Shown: positions 6,767 to 9,877 of the stretch, piece by piece
How positions within the stretch are numbered: position 1 is the stretch's first letter
Layout: each line of letters begins with the position of its first letter
Assembly (NCBI GenBank): GCA_003561715.1
Contig: PWVU01000146.1
Location: forward strand, 1-9,877
Source: Candidatus Kaiserbacteria bacterium
Lineage (GTDB): Bacteria; Patescibacteriota; Minisyncoccia; Phycocordibacterales; UBA12088
Reading direction: 5' to 3'
Length of the DNA stretch: 9,877 nucleotides
Program-made: the position numbers and the translations under genes
Notes under the pieces: model-generated
What the model was told of the DNA's origin: nothing
What the model saw: the letters and a program-made list of their open reading frames with translations, nothing else
The model's database searches: none

Positions 6767-7519
6767 TTACTTATCTTTATGCAGGAGTTGCTGGAGGGAC
6801 CCCATGATCTCGACAGGGAAGAGGATCATGCTTCCTTTCTCGCGCGCCACTTCGTTCAGGGTGGAGAGATAGCGCAGTGACATTGGTGATCCGCCCAACA
6901 CCTCAGCGGCTTCTTTGAGTTTTTGGGAGGCTTGGAACTCTCCTTCGGCAAGGATGATCTTCGCGCGACGCATACGCTCCGCCTCGGCTTGCTTGGCGAT
7001 TGCGTTTTGCATAGCGTCAGGAATCTCGACATGCTTTATCTCAACACCCATCACTTTGATGCCCCATGCATCGGTCGCCTCATCGATCGCGTGATGCAGT
7101 TGGTCGTTGATCTTATCCTTTTCACTCAACAGGTCGTCAAAGGTTGCGTTGCCGGCAACACCACGCAAAGATGTTTGTGATATCTGCGAAGTTGCGATCA
7201 AGAAGTTCTGCACCTCGATGACCGACTTGACCGGATCGACCACGCGAAAGTACAGCACCGCGTCGATGCGCACCGGAATATTGTCTTTGGTGATAATGTC
7301 TTGCGCGGGCACATCCTGGGTGACCGTGCGCAGATCGGTCACAACCGCAGTCTCGATGAAAGGTATAAGGAAATACAGACCGGGCCCGCGAATCCCCACC
7401 ATGCGCCCCAGGCGGAAAATAACCGCGCGCTCATACTCCTTTGCCATCTTGATCGCCATTGCGGCAAAAACGATAGCAATGACAACAAACCCAAAAAATG
7501 ACCCCAAAAGCTCGAACAT
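6767..7519 (-). CDS. Slipin (SPFH/stomatin/band 7 protein)
   Basis: Membrane scaffold of the stomatin family, 250 residues from ATG at 7519. Seen: N-terminal hydrophobic segment (about 5-24), then KEYERAVIFRLGR, RGPGLYFLIPFIE, DLRTVTQDVPAQDIITKDNIPVRIDAVLYFRV, IKHVEIPDAMQNAIAKQAEAERMRRAKIILAEGE, and an Ala/Glu/Lys coiled-coil stretch, all in slipin order. A hydrophobic end piece (SMILFPVEIM, about 230-239) corresponds in position to the part of the archaeal homologue cut by its NfeD protease. A TTG at 7585 would add 22 residues of unrelated character; MFELLGSFFGF is the usual family start, so 7519 is chosen. First gene of the operon with nfeD. Confidence 0.93.
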   Translation of the reverse strand: MFELLGSFFGFVVIAIVFAAMAIKMAKEYERAVIFRLGRMVGIRGPGLYFLIPFIETAVVTDLRTVTQDVPAQDIITKDNIPVRIDAVLYFRVVDPVKSVIEVQNFLIATSQISQTSLRGVAGNATFDDLLSEKDKINDQLHHAIDEATDAWGIKVMGVEIKHVEIPDAMQNAIAKQAEAERMRRAKIILAEGEFQASQKLKEAAEVLGGSPMSLRYLSTLNEVAREKGSMILFPVEIMGSLQQLLHKDK

Positions 7520-7547
7520 ACTGAAAACGATTAATGAATATATGGTG

Positions 7548-7578
7548 ACTATACCACAAAATGAAGAGGAAAGAGCAA
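7548..7578 (-). promoter_or_regulatory. Possible promoter of slipin-nfeD operon
   Basis: On the minus strand, TTGCTC (7573-7578) and TATAGT (7548-7553; 5/6 to consensus) are 19 nt apart, a bit long. Transcription would begin near 7541, leaving a leader of about 20 nt before ATG 7519. Confidence 0.3.
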
Positions 7579-7619
7579 AGATCAAAGAGAAAAGATGTGG
7601 TGGTTTTGCTACTGCACTT

Positions 7620-7648
7620 TTGACATAACATGTATTATGTAGTATAAA
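7620..7648 (+). promoter_or_regulatory. Near-consensus sigma-70 promoter
   Basis: TTGACA (7620-7625, perfect), 17-nt spacer, TATAAA (7643-7648, 5/6). It is the strongest promoter in the window. The spacer carries a dyad, ACATAA (7623-7628) and TTATGT (7635-7640), suited to a repressor. The expected start near 7655 would give the secreted-protein gene at 7795 a leader of about 140 nt. It points away from the slipin operon. Confidence 0.65.
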
Positions 7649-7728
7649 TGCTACAGATTTGGCTTTCGCTCTGCTATGTGCGCGATTTCCATGTGGTAAC
7701 CCACTTAGCCCAAAACTAGCATGTTAGA

Positions 7729-7773
7729 TGCAGAAAAATGTTCATTCGTTGCTCAAATGTACATTTTTCTGCA
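7729..7773. repeat. 13-bp inverted repeat with inner palindrome
   Basis: TGCAGAAAAATGT (7729-7741) and ACATTTTTCTGCA (7761-7773) are perfect reverse complements around a 19-nt loop. The right arm also takes part in a 12-bp perfect palindrome AAATGTACATTT (7755-7766), and the left arm overlaps a near copy, AAATGTTCATT (7736-7746), 19 bp away. This can be a pair of operator sites about two helical turns apart, or an RNA stem that ends 11 nt before the ribosome site of the next gene. Confidence 0.7.
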
Positions 7774-7784
7774 CCTAAACACAC

Positions 7785-7788
7785 GGAG
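7785..7788 (+). promoter_or_regulatory. Shine-Dalgarno site GGAG
   Basis: GGAG, 6 nt before ATG 7795. It decides the start: the upstream in-frame ATG at 7738 lies inside the inverted repeat and has no such site. Confidence 0.65.
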
Positions 7789-7794
7789 AAAGCC

Positions 7795-8088
7795 ATGCGT
7801 CCGATGATCGCTCTTGCTCTCGCACTTCTCGTTAGCCCTTCGCTTGCGGAAGCTAATTCCGCATCGTGCTCAAGCGGGAGCCGACCGCTCTCGGGCACAA
7901 GCTCGATGCAGTCCAGTGGGACTGGATGCGCTGTTGGGATCACGTCTGGACGGCTGTGGTGCACTGCGTTCGGGGATGCGCACTGCACAATTACCCCGTC
8001 CCAACCAAAGGTGAAGGAGGGAGTTGGACCGCAGAAGCGCGGCGACACTCCTTTCGACGAAGGGTACGGTGACGAAACCGAGGACTGA
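7795..8088 (+). CDS. Small secreted four-cysteine protein, unknown
   Basis: 97 residues, family not recognised. A clear Sec signal peptide (MRPMIALALALLVSPSLAEA) is followed by a likely cut after AEA (20); no lipoprotein Cys is present. The mature part of ~77 residues is Ser/Gly-rich with four Cys (C25, C45, C56, C64), suggesting two disulfides, and ends in a charged tail rich in Gly, Asp and Glu. It has a ribosome site, an upstream promoter with dyad elements and a hairpin terminator, so it looks like a complete single-gene unit. Its Shine-Dalgarno start and proteobacterial-style signal peptide differ from the neighbouring housekeeping genes, pointing to transfer (inference). Another frame over 7866-8069 is also open; the signal peptide and translation site favour the frame given. 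Confidence 0.55.
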   Translation: MRPMIALALALLVSPSLAEANSASCSSGSRPLSGTSSMQSSGTGCAVGITSGRLWCTAFGDAHCTITPSQPKVKEGVGPQKRGDTPFDEGYGDETED

Positions 8089-8110
8089 GAACCTCGGATC
8101 GCAGTACCTC

Positions 8111-8138
8111 AACGCGGTCATGCCCCCATGGCCGCGTT
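8111..8138 (+). terminator. Terminator after the four-Cys gene
   Basis: AACGCGGTCATG (8111-8122), loop CCCC, CATGGCCGCGTT (8127-8138): 12 paired bases with a single G-T wobble, then TCTACT. The stem is very strong but the T tail is weak. It lies 22 nt after the stop codon. Confidence 0.65.
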
Positions 8139-8212
8139 TCTACTATAAAAATTCAAAACAGAATTTGGTATTGCATGTTGCTTGGAAAATAACCCCCCCT
8201 AAACGCAAAACA

Positions 8213-8231
8213 CCTGTCAGATTCTGACAGG
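8213..8231 (-). terminator. Terminator, best read on the minus strand
   Basis: CCTGTCAG (8213-8220), loop of three, CTGACAGG (8224-8231), perfect. On the minus strand it is followed by TGTTTTGCGTTT, a T-rich tail, fitting termination of the minus-strand gene that ends at 8315. It may also back up the plus-strand terminator. Confidence 0.5.
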
Positions 8232-8268
8232 GTTTCCGAAAAGAAAGAACAAGCGGTTTGGGTGCTGG

Positions 8269-8296
8269 TGCACCCGGACCCAGAAGTCCGGGTGCA
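8269..8296. repeat. 11-bp perfect GC-rich inverted repeat
   Basis: TGCACCCGGAC (8269-8279), 6-nt loop, GTCCGGGTGCA (8286-8296). It lies 18 nt past the stop of the minus-strand gene and has no T tail on either side. As an RNA it would be a very stable 3' hairpin, possibly protecting the transcript or acting with the hairpin at 8213 as a tandem terminator. Confidence 0.55.
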
Positions 8297-8314
8297 ACCG
8301 AGCGGTCGATGTGA

Positions 8315-8743
8315 TCAGCTGGCGCCGTCCACGCGCCAGAAAAGCGAGCTGTCGAAGACCGAGCCGTCGAAAGTGCCGAAGTAGCTCTTCTTCACCATCG
8401 GCGGGTGGTTCCCGACCTGAACGGTGTCGCTGCCGTAGATCACGGCATTGACACGGCCGCCGCCGCCCTCCAGCGATCCGCTGAGACCGGAGCCGAAGAA
8501 CGACTCGCCATTGACGATGCCGGAGTAGGCATAGGTGCCGCCGGACACGAACGTGCACGGACCGGTGCAGCTCCCCGATTGGCTCGCGCCAGCATTGACA
8601 GTGCGGGTCACCGTGTGGCCAGCCGTCACGGCGTCGAGCTGGGAGTCACCGAGCACCACCATCTCGGCTTTGGCGGGTGCTACGGTAGCGATGCTGAGCA
8701 TCAGCCCAGCGGCCGCGAGTGAAAAGAACGAAATCTTCCGCAT
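8315..8743 (-). CDS. Secreted Gly-rich LDAVTAG-motif protein, unknown
   Basis: 142 residues, function not recognised. Signal peptide MRKISFFSLAAAGLMLSIAT... with a likely cut after AKA (26). Right after it comes VVLGDSQLDAVTAG (29-42). An LDxVTAG-type segment recurs in small exported proteins of proteobacteria and resembles double-glycine leader motifs; this is from memory, not a search. The rest is Gly/Ser-rich with CTGPC (C59, C63), GGTYAYSG, SGSLEGGGGRVNAV and a YFGTFDGSVFDSSLFWRVDG end, suggesting a small beta-rich extracellular protein. The start is ATG 8743, set by a perfect AGGAGG at 8755-8760 (11-nt spacing) and the signal peptide; an upstream in-frame start at 8776 is less likely. 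A possible -10, GATAAT, is at 8794-8799 on this strand. Convergent with the four-Cys gene; the segment between holds three hairpins. Confidence 0.6.
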   Translation of the reverse strand: MRKISFFSLAAAGLMLSIATVAPAKAEMVVLGDSQLDAVTAGHTVTRTVNAGASQSGSCTGPCTFVSGGTYAYSGIVNGESFFGSGLSGSLEGGGGRVNAVIYGSDTVQVGNHPPMVKKSYFGTFDGSVFDSSLFWRVDGAS

Positions 8744-9001
8744 TGGTATGGTTACCTCCTGATTGCGGTTGAGCACAAGTAATTTGACATTAAATTATCA
8801 TTCAAGCAATATTGACACCTTTAAATACCATTGGATAAAAATAGCATTGTCGCAAGGCAATGATTCCATGGCTGTCCTTGTAGAGCGCGAACATCACCAG
8901 CGCCTCGCCATTGAAAATACGATTGTGGGGTAGGTAGGGAAGTGCTTATGCGAACTGCCAGATTAACTTCGTGTTCGCACATGCGTTGATTACTGTGCGC
9001 A
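8744..9001. other. Intergenic junction, no gene supported
   Basis: The first half (to about 8860) is AT-rich. It holds the AGGAGG for the minus gene and two TTGACA boxes on the plus strand (8784-8789 and 8812-8817). The second is followed after 16 nt by GATAAA (8834-8839), a possible plus promoter with no convincing gene behind it (only a ~21-codon frame beginning near 8869). From about 8860 the composition returns to mixed. This is where the secreted-protein segment gives way to the right-hand neighbourhood. Confidence 0.4.
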
Positions 9002-9007
9002 TACTAT
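9002..9007 (+). promoter_or_regulatory. Possible -10 box of the 63-aa gene
   Basis: TACTAT (4/6), ending 7 nt before ATG 9015. No good -35 is seen. It is listed because its distance from the ATG matches the pattern of the receiver gene, uvrC and ddl. Confidence 0.3.
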
Positions 9008-9014
9008 GGCGCGT

Positions 9015-9206
9015 ATGAATACCCAAGAGATGATAGATCATCTTGAGCAAGAAATGTCTGAGCTTAAGACATTCGTTCGCGCGATCGTACCGCTTGATAC
9101 CGAGGGAGAGAATCGGACTGACTTTGCGCGCGCGGTTGAGGGGACTCGAAATGAAAAGCCAGGCGGTCTGTACATGAGCGAAGGAGGTTTGCTGTGTATG
9201 AGCTAA
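9015..9206 (+). CDS. Small protein of unknown function
   Basis: 63 residues from ATG 9015; ATG 9006 would add MAR. Not recognised. The N-terminus (MNTQEMIDHLEQEMSELKTFVRAIV) has heptad-like spacing of Ile/Leu/Met and could form a short coiled coil. The rest is polar (PLDTEGENRTDFARAVEGTRNEKPGG) and ends LYMSEGGLLCMS. There is no signal peptide or TM segment. The size and N-terminal helix would suit an antitoxin or small regulator, but no toxin is adjacent, so no function is claimed. The start lacks a Shine-Dalgarno site and follows a -10-like box, like the housekeeping genes, so it seems native to this genome rather than part of the secreted-protein segment. Confidence 0.5.
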   Translation: MNTQEMIDHLEQEMSELKTFVRAIVPLDTEGENRTDFARAVEGTRNEKPGGLYMSEGGLLCMS

Positions 9207-9289
9207 GCAGACTATAGTCACTTACTACAGAATTTCGTTGCGCAAGTTCTGCATTGCTGATGGTTGAAACTAGCAAAAAAATTTACCAT

Positions 9290-9318
9290 TTGATGTTATT
9301 GAATTGAATATGTATATT
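9290..9318 (+). promoter_or_regulatory. Promoter toward the transposase
   Basis: TTGATG (9290-9295), 17-nt spacer, TATATT (9313-9318; 5/6). The start would be near 9325, just before the hairpin at 9337-9365 and the transposase frame. Whether it belongs to the element or to the host flank is unclear because the element's end is not identified. Confidence 0.45.
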
Positions 9319-9336
9319 GTAAAGGCTCTAGCCTAG

Positions 9337-9365
9337 CACTTTCAGAGTAAAATACTCAGAAAGTG
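9337..9365. repeat. 29-bp imperfect palindrome at transposase 5' end
   Basis: CACTTTC A GAGTA (9337-9349), loop AAA, TACTC A GAAAGTG (9353-9365). All arm bases pair except one A-A. In RNA it would be a firm hairpin directly at the 5' end of the transposase message. It may be part of the terminal region of the insertion sequence. Confidence 0.65.
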
Positions 9366-9397
9366 TTATAAATCAACGAAAAATCAGCCGCCGCAAA

Positions 9398-9877
9398 GTG
9401 CACGCCATTAAGAAGCACTTTTGCGAGGACATACCTGCATCCAAGACAGCACAGCTGGTGAGGGTGAATCGCAACACGGTCAATGCATGGTATATGCACT
9501 TCCGACTCGCGATCTTTTGGGATCGCACCAAGCGCAGACGTGAGAAGGTGGGTGGTGAGGTCGAGGTGGATGAATCGTACCACGGCGCCAAGAGAAAGCG
9601 CGGCTTCCACGGCAAGCTTAAACGAGGACGCGGCACGCAGAAACAACCGGTCTTCGGTATCTTCGAACGCGATGGTGATGTCTTCACCGAGCTCATTCCG
9701 GACTGCAAGAAGAAGACGCTTCAAGGCTTGATAGTGGGTCGTATTTCAAAAGAAACGGTCGTCTACTCCGATGGGTGGCGAGGGTACAATGGACTGGTGG
9801 ATGTGGGGTACAACAAACACTATCGGGTCAACCATGGAGACAATGAGTTCTCAAAGGGAGGCGGTATTCACATCAAC
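9398..9877 (+). CDS. IS1595-type transposase, partial (right edge)
   Basis: DDE transposase of the ISXO2-like type, cut by the window end; 160 codons are visible from GTG 9398. Seen: N-terminal helix-turn-helix-like region with SKTAQLVRVNRNTVN (15-29), then VEVDESYHGAKRK (first catalytic Asp D58), KQPVFGIFERDGDVFTELIPDC, VVYSDGWRGYNGLVDVGYNKHYRVNHGDNEF (second Asp D125), and HIN, just before where the catalytic Glu is expected. No stop or frameshift interrupts this part. The frame is open further upstream to 9332 and codes INQRKISRRK before the GTG, which resembles the usual N-terminus, yet no ATG, GTG or TTG occurs there. So the start is uncertain: GTG 9398, a rare start such as ATA 9368, or a lost start codon. 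Confidence 0.85.
   Translation, partial: MHAIKKHFCEDIPASKTAQLVRVNRNTVNAWYMHFRLAIFWDRTKRRREKVGGEVEVDESYHGAKRKRGFHGKLKRGRGTQKQPVFGIFERDGDVFTELIPDCKKKTLQGLIVGRISKETVVYSDGWRGYNGLVDVGYNKHYRVNHGDNEFSKGGGIHIN

Noticed and set aside
5491..7519. Long plus-strand frames opposite nfeD and slipin
   Set aside because: They are antisense shadows of two genes with clear family motifs on the minus strand.
7728..7778. 16-codon leader peptide (MQKNVHSLLKCTFFCT) across the inverted repeat
   Set aside because: Too short to support; no ribosome site and no runs of a regulatory amino acid.
7866..8072. Alternative frame in the four-Cys gene, Trp/Cys-rich (WDWMRCWDHVW)
   Set aside because: It looks protein-like and has GC-rich third positions, but has no ribosome site, and the overlapping frame has a signal peptide and a good start. 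A frameshift joining the two frames cannot be excluded.
8802..8945. Open minus-strand frame with a stretch FNGEALVMFALYKDSHGIIALRQ
   Set aside because: Under 50 codons, no start context, crosses an AT-rich promoter region; at most a gene remnant.
9181..9200. AAGGAGGT followed by ATG at 9198
   Set aside because: The ATG is followed at once by AGC TAA, so no gene starts here; the string is part of the C-terminal codons of the 63-aa gene.
9210..9251. Palindrome GACTATAGTC and hairpin CAGAATTT/AAGTTCTG after the 63-aa gene
   Set aside because: Short, no T tail and no link to an element end; recorded only as possible weak structure.
1..9877. CRISPR array, tRNA or rRNA
   Set aside because: No regularly spaced repeats and no tRNA- or rRNA-like sequence were seen on either strand.

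Overview
The window looks like a chromosomal stretch from a member of the Candidate Phyla Radiation (Patescibacteria, probably Parcubacteria-like). This is inferred from compact gene spacing, a short UvrC, a receiver-only regulator, a type IV pilin-like gene, and gene starts that lack Shine-Dalgarno sites and instead carry a -10 box only 6-8 nt before the ATG. No rRNA or marker gene is present to settle the lineage.

Left half (1-4747, all +): the C-terminal two thirds of uvrA, a stand-alone receiver protein, a shortened uvrC, and D-Ala-D-Ala ligase (ddl). UvrA and UvrC act together in nucleotide excision repair and Ddl makes the peptidoglycan dipeptide. Each of the last three genes appears to have its own promoter firing at or next to its start codon. 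The UvrC ends exactly before the usual helix-hairpin-helix tail and lacks the cysteines that bind an Fe-S cluster in other UvrCs.

Middle (4749-7655): a small one-TM protein overlaps by ATGA a six-cysteine type IV pilin/pseudopilin. These two genes converge, with no spacer at all, on a minus-strand operon encoding a slipin (SPFH/stomatin) and an NfeD-type membrane serine protease, a widespread partnership of membrane scaffold and protease.

Right part (about 7620-8860): a segment of different style. It holds two small exported proteins of unknown function (four Cys, +; and a Gly-rich protein with an LDAVTAG motif, -). Both have true Shine-Dalgarno sites, clear signal peptides and strong hairpin terminators. 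A near-consensus sigma-70 promoter and a 13-bp inverted repeat containing a 12-bp palindrome lie before the first one. This looks like acquired, proteobacterial-style DNA, though an assembly join cannot be excluded from the sequence alone.

Right end (9002-9877): a 63-aa protein of unknown function, then an AT-rich spacer, then the start of an IS1595-type (ISXO2-like) transposase cut by the window edge. Its reading frame has no ordinary start codon where the family N-terminus should begin, and a 29-bp imperfect palindrome lies there.
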